A stretch of DNA of 18,888 nucleotides from Oscillospiraceae bacterium (GTDB lineage Bacteria; Bacillota_A; Clostridia; Oscillospirales; Oscillospiraceae), in NCBI GenBank assembly GCA_902789835.1, contig CADAPN010000022.1, positions 1 through 18,888 on the forward strand, in the 5' to 3' direction. The position numbers and the translations under genes were made by a program. Below the pieces are notes generated by a model. That model did not search any database, was not told the DNA's origin, and was given only the letters and a program-made list of their open reading frames with translations. Shown piece after piece: positions 6,087 to 15,716 of this stretch. Positions within the stretch are counted from its first letter, which is position 1; the number at the start of each line of letters is the position of its first letter.

Positions 6087-8522
6087 ATGAAGTACGGTCA
6101 TTTTGATGATGAGAGGCGCGAGTATGTCATCACGACTCCGCGCACTCCGCTGCCATGGATTAACTATCTCGGAAATGAGGACTTTTTCACCCTGCTGAGC
6201 AACACGGCCGGCGGCTACAGCTTCTACCGTGACGCCAGACTGAGAAGAATCACACGCTACCGCTACAACAACTGCCCGCTGGACCAGGAGGGCTTCCATC
6301 TTTATATAAAAGACGGAAACAGCGTGTGGAACCCAGGCTGGCAGCCGGTTCAGGCAGAGCTCGACGAGTACAGCTGCAGACACGGCCTGGGATATACGGT
6401 CATTGAAGGCTCAAAGAACGATGTCCGCGTGACGCAGGAATTCGTGGTGCCGAAGGGCGAGACGTGCATGCTGATGCGCGTCACGGTCTCCAACGAGTCC
6501 AAGCAGGAAAAGACGCTGCGCCTCTTCCCATATCTGGAGTTCTGCCTCTGGGACGCGATGGATGACTCGTCCAACTTCCAGAGAAACTTTTCCACCGGCG
6601 AGGTGGAGGTCGTCGGCGCGGCGATCTATCATAAGACCGAGTACCGTGAACGCAGGAATCACTATGCGGTCTTCTGGGCCAATCGGAAACCGCAGAGCTT
6701 TGACACGTCACGTGATGCCTTCATCGGTGTATACGGCAGCCCGGCGAGACCGGAAGCGGTCTTCGGAAACGGCTGCACCGGAAGCATCGCACACGGCTGG
6801 CAGCCGATCGCAGCGCAGCAGTTTGACCTTGCCCTTCGTCCGGGCGAGAGTGACAGCCTGGTGTTCGGGCTGGGATATATCGAAAACCCTGAGGAGGAAA
6901 AATGGGAGAGCCTCGGCGTGATCAACAAGAAACCCGCGGAGGCCATGATCGCGCGTTTTGCGGACGACCAGGCGTTTGACGGGGCGATGGAGACGCTGAA
7001 GGCCTTCTGGACGGAGCTACTGAGCGGGTATGAGGTCCGCAGCGGCGTCGAGAAGCTTGACCGCATGGTCAACATCTGGAACCAGTACCAGTGCATGGTC
7101 ACCTTCAACATGAGCCGCAGTGCCAGCTACTTCGAAAGCGGCATGGGAAGAGGCATGGGCTTCCGCGACTCTTGCCAGGATCTGCTGGGCTTTGTCCACA
7201 TGATCCCGGAGCGGGCGCGCGAGCGCATCCTGGACATCGCGGCGACGCAGTTCCCGGACGGCAGCGCCTATCACCAGTATCAGCCCCTGACCAAGAAGGG
7301 AAATCTCGCGGTGGGCAGCGGCTTCAACGACGATCCGCTGTGGCTGATCGCCGGAACGGATGCCTATCTCTGCGAGACCGGCGACTGGAGCATTCTGGAC
7401 GAGCAGGTCGACTTTGACAACGATCCGACCCAGGCCCGGCCGCTCATGGAACACCTGCGCCGGAGCTTTAACTTCACCAAGACGCATCTCGGACCGCACG
7501 GACTTCCTCTGATCGGCCGCGCGGACTGGAACGACTGCCTGAACCTGAACTGCTTCTCGGAGCACCCGGGCGAGAGCTTCCAGATCACCGGACCCAGCGA
7601 AGGACCCGTGGCGGAGAGCGTGTTTATCGCCGGCATGTTCGTCAAGTACGGCGGGGCTTATGTGCGCATCTGCCGCCATCTCGGCCTGAACGAGGAAGCG
7701 GAGGAAGCGGAAAAGGCGGTCGCCCAGGTTGAGAAGGCGACACTGGACGCCGGCTGGGACGGCGCGTGGTTCCGCAGAGCTTTTGATGCCTTCGGCCATG
7801 TGGTGGGCGGAAAGGAATGCGAAGAGGGCCAGATCTTCATCGAGCCCCAGGGCATGTGCGTCATGGCGGGCATCGGCAAAGAGACCGGAGAGGCCGAGGC
7901 GGCCCTGAAGAGCGTCGAAGAGCGGCTGGATACCAGATACGGCATTGTCCTGCTGCAGCCCGCTTATACGAAATATCATCTGGAGCTTGGCGAAATCTCC
8001 AGCTATCCTCCCGGATACAAGGAAAACGCGGGAATCTTCTGCCACAACAATCCGTGGATCGTCTGCGCGGAGGCGGAGCTCGGCCACGGTGACCGGGCCT
8101 TCCAGGTCTATCGGAGAACCGCCCCGGCCTACATCGAGGACATCAGCGACATCCATCGGACGGAGCCTTATGTCTACAGCCAGATGATTGCCGGCAGAGA
8201 TGCCGCCAGCTTCGGCGAAGGGAAGAACAGCTGGCTGACCGGCACGGCGGCCTGGACCTTCCTGAGCATCAGCCAGGCAATCCTCGGCCTGAAGCCCACA
8301 CTGGACGGCCTGATGGTTGACCCGTGCCTGCCCTCCGAGATGAAGGGCTTCCAGGTGACGAGACGCTATCGCGGCGCGGTCTATCACATCACGGTGAAGA
8401 ATCCGAACGGGAAGCAGCATGGCGTTAAGAAGGTTCTGGTCAACGGAGCCGAACAGGAAAGCAACATTCTCGCACCGGCGCCTGCGGGCAGCAGCGTGAA
8501 GGTGGAGATCGTGATGGGCTGA
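6087..8522 (+). CDS. cbp: Cellobiose phosphorylase (glycoside hydrolase family 94)
   Basis: An 811-residue cytosolic enzyme, the usual length for clostridial cellobiose phosphorylase. It would convert cellobiose and phosphate to alpha-glucose 1-phosphate and glucose, saving one ATP per disaccharide. Seen: an N-terminal beta-sandwich opening [20 protein letters not shown] with [17 protein letters not shown] near 46-62; a helical barrel starting about N329 ([20 protein letters not shown]) with GFRDS at 358-362; the catalytic general acid Asp483 within [11 protein letters not shown]; and TGTAAW at 718-723, part of the phosphate site region. These blocks match characterised cellobiose phosphorylases more closely than cellodextrin or chitobiose phosphorylases, as recalled from family knowledge. 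AAAGGAG precedes the ATG. It is divergent from lacI and the transporter, which completes an import-plus-phosphorolysis unit. A strong terminator follows. Confidence 0.95.
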   Translation: MKYGHFDDERREYVITTPRTPLPWINYLGNEDFFTLLSNTAGGYSFYRDARLRRITRYRYNNCPLDQEGFHLYIKDGNSVWNPGWQPVQAELDEYSCRHGLGYTVIEGSKNDVRVTQEFVVPKGETCMLMRVTVSNESKQEKTLRLFPYLEFCLWDAMDDSSNFQRNFSTGEVEVVGAAIYHKTEYRERRNHYAVFWANRKPQSFDTSRDAFIGVYGSPARPEAVFGNGCTGSIAHGWQPIAAQQFDLALRPGESDSLVFGLGYIENPEEEKWESLGVINKKPAEAMIARFADDQAFDGAMETLKAFWTELLSGYEVRSGVEKLDRMVNIWNQYQCMVTFNMSRSASYFESGMGRGMGFRDSCQDLLGFVHMIPERARERILDIAATQFPDGSAYHQYQPLTKKGNLAVGSGFNDDPLWLIAGTDAYLCETGDWSILDEQVDFDNDPTQARPLMEHLRRSFNFTKTHLGPHGLPLIGRADWNDCLNLNCFSEHPGESFQITGPSEGPVAESVFIAGMFVKYGGAYVRICRHLGLNEEAEEAEKAVAQVEKATLDAGWDGAWFRRAFDAFGHVVGGKECEEGQIFIEPQGMCVMAGIGKETGEAEAALKSVEERLDTRYGIVLLQPAYTKYHLELGEISSYPPGYKENAGIFCHNNPWIVCAEAELGHGDRAFQVYRRTAPAYIEDISDIHRTEPYVYSQMIAGRDAASFGEGKNSWLTGTAAWTFLSISQAILGLKPTLDGLMVDPCLPSEMKGFQVTRRYRGAVYHITVKNPNGKQHGVKKVLVNGAEQESNILAPAPAGSSVKVEIVMG

Positions 8523-8562
8523 CGGGGCTTGGCAAGAACGTCCTTCGAGGAAAAATGATATA

Positions 8563-8612
8563 AAACAGTCAGGAGCCTGCTTTCTTCAAAGGAAGCAGGT
8601 TCCTGACTGTTT
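8563..8612. terminator. Strong bidirectional terminator between GH94 and galE
   Basis: Arms 8563-8584 and 8591-8612 form a 22-bp stem (two G-U type pairs) with a six-base loop. On the minus strand it is followed by a T-rich stretch, and on the plus strand by TTTGTGTG. It sits between two converging genes, so it should end both the GH94 transcript and the recJ-to-galE operon. Confidence 0.85.
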
Positions 8613-8630
8613 GTGTGCCCGGCGGTGGGC

Positions 8631-9647
8631 TTATTCTTCGTAGCCCATGGGGTTGTGGGACTGCCAGTTCCAGGTGTCCCGACACATGTCTTCGAGGTTG
8701 TACTCCGCCTTCCAGCCGAGAAGCTCCGCGCTCTTGTCAGGGCTGGAATACACGGTGGCGAGGTCGCCGGGACGGCGGGGCGCGATTTCATAGGGGATGG
8801 GTACGCCGTTGACCCGTTCAAAGGTCTTGACCATGTCGAGCACGCTGTAGCCCGTGCCGGTGCCGAGGTTGAAGACGTTTTCGCCCCGGTGATTCTGCAT
8901 GTAGTCGATGGCGGCGACGTGACCGCGGGCCAGGTCAACCACATGGATGTAGTCGCGCACACCGGTGCCGTCCGGCGTGTCATAATCGTTGCCGAAGACG
9001 TTGAGATGGTCCCGGCGGCCGACGGCGACCTGGGCGATGAAGGGCATGAGGTTGTTCGGAATGCCGCGGGGATCCTCGCCGATGAGGCCGCTTCGATGCG
9101 CGCCGATGGGGTTGAAGTAGCGCAGAAGCACGACGGACCAGTCCTCGACGGCCTTGGCCGTGTCACGGAGAATCTGCTCGGACATGTACTTGGTCCAGCC
9201 GTAGGGATTGGTGCACATGCCGGTGCGGGAGCTCTCCTTCAGGGGCATCTCGTTGTCGCCGGAATAGACGGTGGCGGAAGAGGAGAAGACGATGTTCTTC
9301 ACGCCGTGATCCCGCATGGCCTCGCAGAGACGAACCGTGGAGAACAGGTTGTTGTCGTAGTATTCCAGCGGCATCGCGACGGACTCGCCCACAGCCTTCA
9401 AGCCGGCGAAGTGAATGGCACAGTTGATGTCGTGCTTTTCAAAAATCCGATCCAGAGCGGCGCGGTTGCGGACATCCTCCTGATAGAAGGAGACGGATTT
9501 GCCGGTGATTTGCTCAATGCGCTCCACGGCTTTGGCGGAGGAGTTCACAAGATTGTCGATGATGACGACGTCGAAGCCCTTTTCCAGAAGCTCCACGCAG
9601 GTGTGGCTGCCGATATATCCGGCGCCGCCGGTAACAAGTACGGTCAT
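8631..9647 (-). CDS. galE: UDP-glucose 4-epimerase
   Basis: A 338-residue short-chain dehydrogenase-type epimerase that interconverts UDP-glucose and UDP-galactose in the cytoplasm, with NAD bound throughout. Seen: the NAD-binding GGAGYIGSH at 7-15, and the catalytic triad Ser124 (FSSSATVYS), Tyr149 and Lys153 (NPYGWTK). The length equals that of E. coli GalE. The ATG at 9645-9647 has an AAAGGA-type site upstream. It is the last gene of the minus-strand operon, 40 bases after the nucleotidyltransferase gene, and ends just before the shared terminator. Together with that enzyme it suggests synthesis of UDP-sugars for envelope polysaccharides or galactose use. Confidence 0.95.
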   Translation of the reverse strand: MTVLVTGGAGYIGSHTCVELLEKGFDVVIIDNLVNSSAKAVERIEQITGKSVSFYQEDVRNRAALDRIFEKHDINCAIHFAGLKAVGESVAMPLEYYDNNLFSTVRLCEAMRDHGVKNIVFSSSATVYSGDNEMPLKESSRTGMCTNPYGWTKYMSEQILRDTAKAVEDWSVVLLRYFNPIGAHRSGLIGEDPRGIPNNLMPFIAQVAVGRRDHLNVFGNDYDTPDGTGVRDYIHVVDLARGHVAAIDYMQNHRGENVFNLGTGTGYSVLDMVKTFERVNGVPIPYEIAPRRPGDLATVYSSPDKSAELLGWKAEYNLEDMCRDTWNWQSHNPMGYEE

Positions 9648-9687
9648 AACGGTGATTTCCTTTCTGTAATTCGGTTTCGCGGGAGGC

Positions 9688-10596
9688 TCAGTCGAGGAGG
9701 GTTTCGGGATAAATCCCGGCTTTTCTCATCTCGGCAATTGCGTCGATGACGCTCTGCAGGTCTTCGCGGTAGGTGATGCCGTGCCAGGTCTCGTCACAGT
9801 CCAGGACGCGGATCTTGCCCCGGCCTTCCTGAATCAGGGCGTTTGCAACAAAGGGGAGGAAGTATTCGCACTTCTCGGGATTGGCGGGGATGTTTTCCTT
9901 CAGCCAGGCGGGGAAATCGGCGCGGAGCTCCTCCATCATCTCCGGACCGAAGGCCCAGCAGTTCATGCTGACGCTGGAATCTCCGGAGAGCGGCTCCCAA
10001 TGGACGCCGTCCTCGGTGTACGCGGCGTCGTCCCCGCGCTTTTCAATCTTTGTGCGCTCGACAACATCGGTGAGATAGCCGTTTTCAACGGTGCAGATGC
10101 CGCGGGCAACGGTGCCGTTCTCGGTGACGGTGTTGCGCAGACGGTAGGCGACCATGGCGTGCTCATGTTCCGCACGCGGACCGGTCATGAAGCGGTAGAG
10201 CGCGCGATAGGCGCCGGGACCGTAAAAATCATCCGCGTTGATGACGGCGAAGGGTCCGTCGATCTCGCCCGCGGCACAGAGCGTCGCGTGAGCGGTTCCC
10301 CAGGGCTTTATGCGGCCTTCCGGCACGGAGAAGCCCTCCGGCAGCTTGTCCAGCTCCTGGAAGACCAGGCGGACGTCAAAATACTTCGCCATGCGGTCCG
10401 CGACCGCGGCGCGGAAGTCGGCTTCGATGGCGTGCTTGATGATGAACACGACCTTGCGGAAGCCTGCCTGCCAGGCGTCATAGAGAGAAAAATCAATGAT
10501 GGCATGTCCGTGGTCGTCGACGGCGGTAATCTGCTTGAGACCTCCGAAGCGGCTGCCCATGCCGGCAGCCAGAATTACCAAACAGGGATCACCCAT
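9688..10596 (-). CDS. Sugar-1-phosphate nucleotidyltransferase-like protein
   Basis: A 302-residue protein with the GT-A-like nucleotidyltransferase fold. Seen: the NTP-binding loop [14 protein letters not shown] at 9-22 and the metal-binding region INADDFYG at 119-126. It would join a sugar 1-phosphate to an NTP, releasing pyrophosphate. It differs from GalU and GlmU in length and spacing and is closer to a family of uncharacterised nucleotidyltransferases often placed next to galE. UTP and glucose or galactose 1-phosphate are the most likely substrates because galE follows, but that is inference. The ATG at 10594-10596 lies three bases after the MBL hydrolase stop codon, and its AAAAGGAG overlaps the end of that gene, so translation is coupled. 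Confidence 0.85.
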   Translation of the reverse strand: MGDPCLVILAAGMGSRFGGLKQITAVDDHGHAIIDFSLYDAWQAGFRKVVFIIKHAIEADFRAAVADRMAKYFDVRLVFQELDKLPEGFSVPEGRIKPWGTAHATLCAAGEIDGPFAVINADDFYGPGAYRALYRFMTGPRAEHEHAMVAYRLRNTVTENGTVARGICTVENGYLTDVVERTKIEKRGDDAAYTEDGVHWEPLSGDSSVSMNCWAFGPEMMEELRADFPAWLKENIPANPEKCEYFLPFVANALIQEGRGKIRVLDCDETWHGITYREDLQSVIDAIAEMRKAGIYPETLLD

Positions 10597-10599
10597 GGC

Positions 10600-11214
10600 T
10601 TAAAATCTCCTTTTTGCTTCTCTGCAGTAATAGTTGAAATTGCGCTCGCGCTCAAGGCTGCTGCTGTCCATGTGGCCGGGATAGACTTCATAATCCCCCG
10701 GGAGATCGCAGAGCTTCTTCAGGCTTCGAAGCTCCTCGTCCATGTCTCCGCCGGGAAGATCGGTCCGGCCGCAGCTGCCGCGGAAGAGCGTGTCGCCGGT
10801 GAAGAGCGCGTCTTCACAGATGATGCTGACGCCGCCGGGCGTGTGGCCGGGGGTGGCGAGAATCTCAAAGCTCAGCCCGGCAAAGCGGAGAATGTCGCCG
10901 TCGTCGTAATAGCGTCCGCCCTCCGGCAGCAGATAGGAATAATGCGTGTCGCCGGTGGAGTGGGCGTCGTCGCGGGGACAGAGATAAACCGGCGCGCCGG
11001 TCTCCTCGGTGACGGCCTCCACGGCCCCGACGTGGTCGTAATGGCCGTGGGTGAGGAAGACAGCCTCACAGTGCAAATGGTTGTCTTCCAGATAATTCAG
11101 AATGGTGTTGCTCTCATCGCCGGGGTCAATGACGACGCAGCCGAGGGTTTCCTCGTTCGTCACCACATAGCAGTTTGTTTCCAGCTGCCCGACCGGGATG
11201 GTTTTTACTAACAT
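10600..11214 (-). CDS. MBL-fold hydrolase (glyoxalase II-like, YcbL type)
   Basis: A 204-residue metallo-beta-lactamase-fold hydrolase. Metal ligands seen: THGHYDH (His56, His58, Asp60, His61), His124 in TPGHTPGG, Asp141 in FTGDTLF and His181 in VYPGHMD. This set fits a two-metal thioesterase/glyoxalase II-like enzyme; the compact length lacks the extra C-terminal domain of true glyoxalase II. The substrate is unknown. An upstream in-frame extension of 27 codons exists, but the ATG at 11212-11214 was chosen because AGAGG lies just before it and the protein then begins at the conserved MLVKTIPVGQLETN. In Bacillota such genes commonly follow relA, as here (40-base gap). Confidence 0.88.
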   Translation of the reverse strand: MLVKTIPVGQLETNCYVVTNEETLGCVVIDPGDESNTILNYLEDNHLHCEAVFLTHGHYDHVGAVEAVTEETGAPVYLCPRDDAHSTGDTHYSYLLPEGGRYYDDGDILRFAGLSFEILATPGHTPGGVSIICEDALFTGDTLFRGSCGRTDLPGGDMDEELRSLKKLCDLPGDYEVYPGHMDSSSLERERNFNYYCREAKRRF

Positions 11215-11254
11215 AAGCAGGCCTCTTCTCTTGTCTGATTTTATGGGAGTATGC

Positions 11255-13498
11255 TTACTTTCCGTTGCGCTGGACGCTGGATACGCCCGCGACACCGGAG
11301 AGCCGGTTCATGATGTAGCGCAGCTCGGAGGCGTTCTTCACCTCCAGGGTGATGACCGTGACCGCCTGGCCGTAGCCGACACTGCGGGAGGAGAGATTGC
11401 GCACCTTCGCGTTCATGGAGTTGAGCACCGTGGCAATGTCCATGACGAGACCGTTGCGGTCCTTGGAGGCGATGGTCATGGTGGTCACATAGATGTCGGA
11501 GATGTTGTCCGCCCATTCCACCTTGATCCAGCGGCCCTCGTTCTCGGGGGAGGTGTCGCGGTTGGTGTAGTTCTGGCAGTCTTTCCGGTGGATCGAGACG
11601 CCCTGACCGCGGGTGATGAAGCCGATGATGTCGTCGCCGGGAACCGGCGTGCAGCAGCGGGAGAACTTGATCAGGCAGTTGTCCAGCCCCTCAACCAGAA
11701 TGCCGTGCACCGCCTTGGCGTTGTGCTTTGCCTGCTGCTCCCGGCGCTCGGCGGCGTCGTTGACCTTCTCAATGGCGTTGCGGTGCTCGGGCTTTGCGCT
11801 CTTGACATCGTCGCGCAGACGGTTCGCCACGCGGATCGCCGTGATGCCGCCGTATCCGATGGCGGCGTAGAGATCGTCCTCCTCGTTGAAGGAGAGCTTC
11901 TTCATCACGGGATGGAGCAGGTCCGGATTCATCGCCTCGTCCAGGCTGACGCCCATGTGCCGGAGCTCGTCCTCAAGCATGGCGCGGCCGCGCAGGATGT
12001 TCTCCTCCCGGCGCTCCTTCTTGTACCACTGCTTGATCTTGGTGCGGGCCGAGCCGCTCTTGACGAAGTTCAGCCAGTCGCGGCTGGGGCCGGGAGCGGA
12101 CTTGGAGGTGCGGATTTCAACAATGTCGCCGTTCTGAAGCACCGTGTCGTAGGGAACAATCCGCCCGTTGACCTTGGCGCCAACCATGTGGTTGCCGATA
12201 TCCGAGTGAATGCTGTAGGCGAAGTCGACCGGGGTCGCGCCGGCGGGGAGGTTGATGACATCTCCCTTGGGTGAGAAGACAAAGACTTCGTCGGCGAACA
12301 TGTCGATCTTCAGGTCGTGGACAAAGTCGGTGGCGTCGGATTCCTGCTGGCTCTCCAGCAGACGGCGGACCCAGGCGAACTTGTCTTCATCGCCGTTTCG
12401 CAGGGCGCTGCTTCCGTCGCCCATTTTGTATTTCCAGTGCGCGGCAATGCCGTACTCGGCGGTATAGTGCATCTCCCAGGTCCGGATCTGGACCTCGAAG
12501 GGAATGCCTTCCGAGCCGATGACGGTGGTGTGGACGCTCTGGTACATGTTCGGCTTGGGGGTGGAGATGTAGTCCTTGAAACGGCCCGGAACGGGCTTGA
12601 ACATGTCGTGGATGATGCCCAGAACATTGTAGCAGTCGGGGATGGAGTCCACGATTACACGGAAGGCGCAGAGGTCGAAGATGCCGTTGAGGGCAAGCTT
12701 CTGGGTGTACATCTTGCGATAAATGCTGTAGACATGCTTGATGCGGCAGAAGATGGAGGCGTTGATCCCCTCCTGCTCGAGACGGATGCGGATTTTCTCC
12801 TTCATGCTGTCCATGAAGGCTTCCAGTTCGGGCATCCGCCGATCCAGCGTCTCGGTGATTTCCTTATACCCCTGAGGGTCCAGGTACTGCAGAGAGAGGT
12901 CTTCCAGCTCCCACTTGGCGCGCTGCATGCCCAGACGGTGCGCGATGGGGGCGTAGATCTCCATGGTCTCCAGCGACTTGCTCCGCTGCTTTTCGGGAGA
13001 CTGATAGTCCATCGTGCGCATGTTGTGCAGGCGGTCGGCGATCTTGATGAGGATGACGCGGATGTCCTTGGCCATGGCCAGAAGCATCTTGCGCAGGTTC
13101 TCCATCTGCTCGTCTTCCTTGCTGGTGTACTGGACGCGGGTCAGCTTGGAGACGCCTTCCACGATGTCGGCGACGGAGTTCCCGAACTGGCGGGCAATGT
13201 CCTCGTGCGTGAGACTGGTGTCCTCAATCACGTCGTGAAGCAGGGCGGCGACGATGCTGTCCTCATCAAGCCCCATGTCCGCCGCAATGTCCGCCGCGGC
13301 GACGCAATGGGTGACGTACGGGCTGCCGTCCTTTCGCTTCTGACCGTTGTGGGCGGCTTTGGCCGTCTCATAGGCGGAGCGGATCCGGTTAAGATCCACA
13401 GGGTGCACCTGCTGCAGAAGCTTTTCCTCCAGCTCGGCAAACATCCGGTCGGGATCGAGAGGAGCGTGGTTTTTCAGAATGTCGGTTTGATCGGCCAT
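11255..13498 (-). CDS. relA: Bifunctional (p)ppGpp synthetase/hydrolase, Rel
   Basis: A 747-residue full-length long RSH protein that makes and degrades the stringent-response alarmone. Domains in order: HD hydrolase with an intact His88-Asp89 (LLHDVIEDT) and a later RLHNMRT; synthetase with FDLCAFRVI (Asp275) and EVQIRTWEMHYTAEYG (Glu335); TGS at about 404-463; a conserved Cys-containing domain at 607-645 (KFSRCCTPVPGDD); and ACT at about 669-745. Both catalytic halves look intact, so it should be bifunctional and ribosome-linked. The ATG at 13496-13498 has a GAGG site about eight bases upstream. It lies 34 bases after recJ. The adenine phosphoribosyltransferase and D-Tyr-tRNA deacylase genes that often flank relA in Bacillota are absent. 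Confidence 0.97.
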   Translation of the reverse strand: MADQTDILKNHAPLDPDRMFAELEEKLLQQVHPVDLNRIRSAYETAKAAHNGQKRKDGSPYVTHCVAAADIAADMGLDEDSIVAALLHDVIEDTSLTHEDIARQFGNSVADIVEGVSKLTRVQYTSKEDEQMENLRKMLLAMAKDIRVILIKIADRLHNMRTMDYQSPEKQRSKSLETMEIYAPIAHRLGMQRAKWELEDLSLQYLDPQGYKEITETLDRRMPELEAFMDSMKEKIRIRLEQEGINASIFCRIKHVYSIYRKMYTQKLALNGIFDLCAFRVIVDSIPDCYNVLGIIHDMFKPVPGRFKDYISTPKPNMYQSVHTTVIGSEGIPFEVQIRTWEMHYTAEYGIAAHWKYKMGDGSSALRNGDEDKFAWVRRLLESQQESDATDFVHDLKIDMFADEVFVFSPKGDVINLPAGATPVDFAYSIHSDIGNHMVGAKVNGRIVPYDTVLQNGDIVEIRTSKSAPGPSRDWLNFVKSGSARTKIKQWYKKERREENILRGRAMLEDELRHMGVSLDEAMNPDLLHPVMKKLSFNEEDDLYAAIGYGGITAIRVANRLRDDVKSAKPEHRNAIEKVNDAAERREQQAKHNAKAVHGILVEGLDNCLIKFSRCCTPVPGDDIIGFITRGQGVSIHRKDCQNYTNRDTSPENEGRWIKVEWADNISDIYVTTMTIASKDRNGLVMDIATVLNSMNAKVRNLSSRSVGYGQAVTVITLEVKNASELRYIMNRLSGVAGVSSVQRNGK

Positions 13499-13532
13499 GA
13501 CAATATCCTCATAAAACTCATAAACGCAGAAC

Positions 13533-15539
13533 TCAGAGGCTGCGAAGAATTCTCATGATTTCGGTGGCATCGAGATCGGCTTTCTTTTCCTGACGGATAT
13601 AGCGGCTTCGGTAGACGCTTCCGTCGTCACTGCAGAGAAGACCGGCCTCCGAGAAGACCGCGAGGCAGAGACAGAAGCGCTCCGGAGACATCTCGGGCGG
13701 ACAGAGGGAGAGCACCCCCTCCAGGGAAGAGGCCACATGCAGCTCGGCGCCGTAGCGCCGCCAGAGCGAGACGAAGTCATTGCGGGTCGGACGGAAGGAG
13801 ACGGCGGCCCATAGCGCACTGCAGTCCTTCTCCAGAATCCTGGCGCAAAGCCCCTGCGGGCAGTGCGTCCGCATGGCACAGGCGGTCAGCTGGACCGAAA
13901 CATTGCCCATGTAGTCGTTGATCTGCGGGGTGAAGGCGAGGTCGATGCGGTCGCCGACCTGGAGCCCCAGCGCGTCTTTCGAGTGAGAAAAGAAGATCCC
14001 GTCGAAGCGGAGTCCGTCGAACTCGACGCTGAATTTCAGATGCTGCTTCTGGGCGCCGACACCGTAGGCGGAGAGCAGCAGCACGTCGCTGATGCAGAGA
14101 ACCGGTTTGGGGTTCGCGCTTCCGTAGGGTTCCAGAAGGTCCAGCGCCCGGACATTTTCAATGCTGAGCAGGGAACTGTCGCAGAGCAGAAGGTCACAGC
14201 TGACATCCGGCTGAGGCTCCGGGCGGTGTTCGGCATAATAGCGGTTGAGCGCATTGCGGAAGCCCTCGATCTGGTCACGGCGGATGGTGAGCCCCGCGGC
14301 CAGCGCGTGGCCGCCGAAGCCCTCCAGGTACTCGCTGCAGGCCGAGAGGGCTTCATAGAGGTTAAAGCCTTTGCAGCTGCGGCAGGAGCCCTTTCCGTTT
14401 TCACCGGACAGACTGATCATCACCGTCGGCAGACCGTACTGCTCCGCCAGACGGGAGGCGGCAATGCCGATGACGCCCTGGTGCCAGCCTTCGGCAGAGA
14501 GAACAATCGGCCCTGTGGGAGTCTCCGTACGGAGCTGCTTCTGGGCGTCACGCCAGATGTCGTTTTCGATCTTCTGGCGCTGGCGGTTCAGCTCGCCGAG
14601 CTCCGCCGTGAGGCGGGCGGCCTCTTCCGCGTCCTCGGTCAGCATCAGTTCCTCCGCTTTTTCGGTCTGACCGAGGCGGCCCGCGGCGTTCAGACGCGGC
14701 GCCAGCGTAAAACCGATGAATCCGGCGTTGGGCTTGCGCGGGAGCGTGCCCGGCTCGTTCATGATGGCGTAGAAGCCCGGACGGGGATCGGTCTCCAGCT
14801 TTTGAAGACCCTTCTGCACCAGGTAGCGGTTTTCCCCGGTCAGCGGCATCACATCGGCGACGGTTCCCACGGCGACCAGGTCGGCATAGCGCTCAAGGAC
14901 GGCAAGCTGATCTCCGCTGCAGGCGCTGACCAACTTGAAGGCAACGCCGACACCGGCAAGATGAGGATTTTTATAGGTATCATCGGGACGCTTGGGGTCG
15001 ACGACGGCACAGGCCTCGGGAATGGAACCATTTTTGCACTCATGGTGGTCGGTGATCACGAGATCGAGGCCGAGACTTTGGGCAAAAACCGCCTCTTCCG
15101 TGGCGGTCACGCCGCAGTCGACGGAGATGACGAGGGTGCAGCCCTCTTCCCAGAGCTTCTGCAGGGCAGAGGAGTTCAGGCCGTAGCCTTCATCGTTGCG
15201 GTCGGGAATGTACCAGCGGCAGTCCACCCCGCAGCTGCGCAGATAATCCGTGAGAAGACAGGTGGCGGTAATGCCGTCGACGTCATAGTCGCCGTAGACC
15301 GTGACGTGCTCCTTCTGCCGGATCGCCCGGAGAACCCGGTCGCGGGCTTCCTTCATCCCCAGAATCTCCAGCGGGTCCAGAAGACTTGCCGCACCGGCAC
15401 TGTAGAGCGCGTGCGCCTGGGAAGGGGAGACAATTCCACGGGAAGCGAGAACCTCTGCCAGCAGTCTCGGAATGCCGGCCTGTTCCAGAGCCTGGCTGTC
15501 CGGCTTTTTGTATGGGATTTTCCAGATAGACTCTGACAT
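13533..15539 (-). CDS. recJ: Single-stranded-DNA-specific 5'-3' exonuclease RecJ
   Basis: A 668-residue DHH-family nuclease acting in recombinational and mismatch repair. Seen: GDYDVDG at 83-89, SVDCG at 139-143, ITDHHE at 162-167 (the DHH motif), the conserved APRLNAAGR at 280-288, and the DHHA1 part with GGH at 409-411. A C-terminal OB-like region and a further Bacillota-specific tail follow. All metal-binding motifs appear intact. The ATG at 15537-15539 has AAGGATAAAGG upstream, and a good promoter at 15571-15599 gives a leader of about 24 bases. It is the first gene of the recJ-relA-MBL-nucleotidyltransferase-galE series. Confidence 0.96.
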   Translation of the reverse strand: MSESIWKIPYKKPDSQALEQAGIPRLLAEVLASRGIVSPSQAHALYSAGAASLLDPLEILGMKEARDRVLRAIRQKEHVTVYGDYDVDGITATCLLTDYLRSCGVDCRWYIPDRNDEGYGLNSSALQKLWEEGCTLVISVDCGVTATEEAVFAQSLGLDLVITDHHECKNGSIPEACAVVDPKRPDDTYKNPHLAGVGVAFKLVSACSGDQLAVLERYADLVAVGTVADVMPLTGENRYLVQKGLQKLETDPRPGFYAIMNEPGTLPRKPNAGFIGFTLAPRLNAAGRLGQTEKAEELMLTEDAEEAARLTAELGELNRQRQKIENDIWRDAQKQLRTETPTGPIVLSAEGWHQGVIGIAASRLAEQYGLPTVMISLSGENGKGSCRSCKGFNLYEALSACSEYLEGFGGHALAAGLTIRRDQIEGFRNALNRYYAEHRPEPQPDVSCDLLLCDSSLLSIENVRALDLLEPYGSANPKPVLCISDVLLLSAYGVGAQKQHLKFSVEFDGLRFDGIFFSHSKDALGLQVGDRIDLAFTPQINDYMGNVSVQLTACAMRTHCPQGLCARILEKDCSALWAAVSFRPTRNDFVSLWRRYGAELHVASSLEGVLSLCPPEMSPERFCLCLAVFSEAGLLCSDDGSVYRSRYIRQEKKADLDATEIMRILRSL

Positions 15540-15570
15540 TTCCTTTATCCTTAGTAATTATGAATAAATT

Positions 15571-15599
15571 ATTATAGCAAATGTGATGGGCAAATTCAA
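15571..15599 (-). promoter_or_regulatory. Promoter of the recJ-to-galE operon
   Basis: On the minus strand TTGAAT (15594-15599) and TATAAT (15571-15576) are 17 bases apart, with transcription expected near 15564. No similar promoter was seen in the short gaps between the following genes, which supports one operon of five genes. Confidence 0.75.
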
Positions 15600-15649
15600 C
15601 TGTTTGTGATGCTGTTTTGGCAAGATGCCCGTGAAACTGCCACTTTCTC

Positions 15650-15678
15650 TTGACAAGCTTTCCGGCGCATGGTAATGT
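15650..15678 (+). promoter_or_regulatory. Promoter of mntP
   Basis: TTGACA (15650-15655) and TAATGT (15673-15678) with a 17-base spacer give a start near 15685 and a leader of only about 32 bases. This leaves no room for the yybP-ykoY manganese riboswitch that often precedes mntP, and it rules out the upstream ATG at 15669 as a start. Confidence 0.75.
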
Positions 15679-15716
15679 TGCAGACAATGCGTAACCGGAA
15701 AGGGGGAAGAGAGGAA

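Noticed and set aside
7017..8420. 467-codon open frame on the minus strand
   Set aside because: Antisense to the middle of the GH94 catalytic domain; Ala/Val/Asp-rich low-information translation typical of a GC-rich shadow frame.
9781..15536. Series of long plus-strand frames (476, 358, 413 and 557 codons)
   Set aside because: All are antisense to the nucleotidyltransferase, MBL, relA and recJ genes, which have intact motifs and well-placed ribosome binding sites.
15669..15716. Upstream start for MntP
   Set aside because: The ATG at 15669 overlaps the promoter -10; the start at 15717 has the ribosome binding site and gives the family length.
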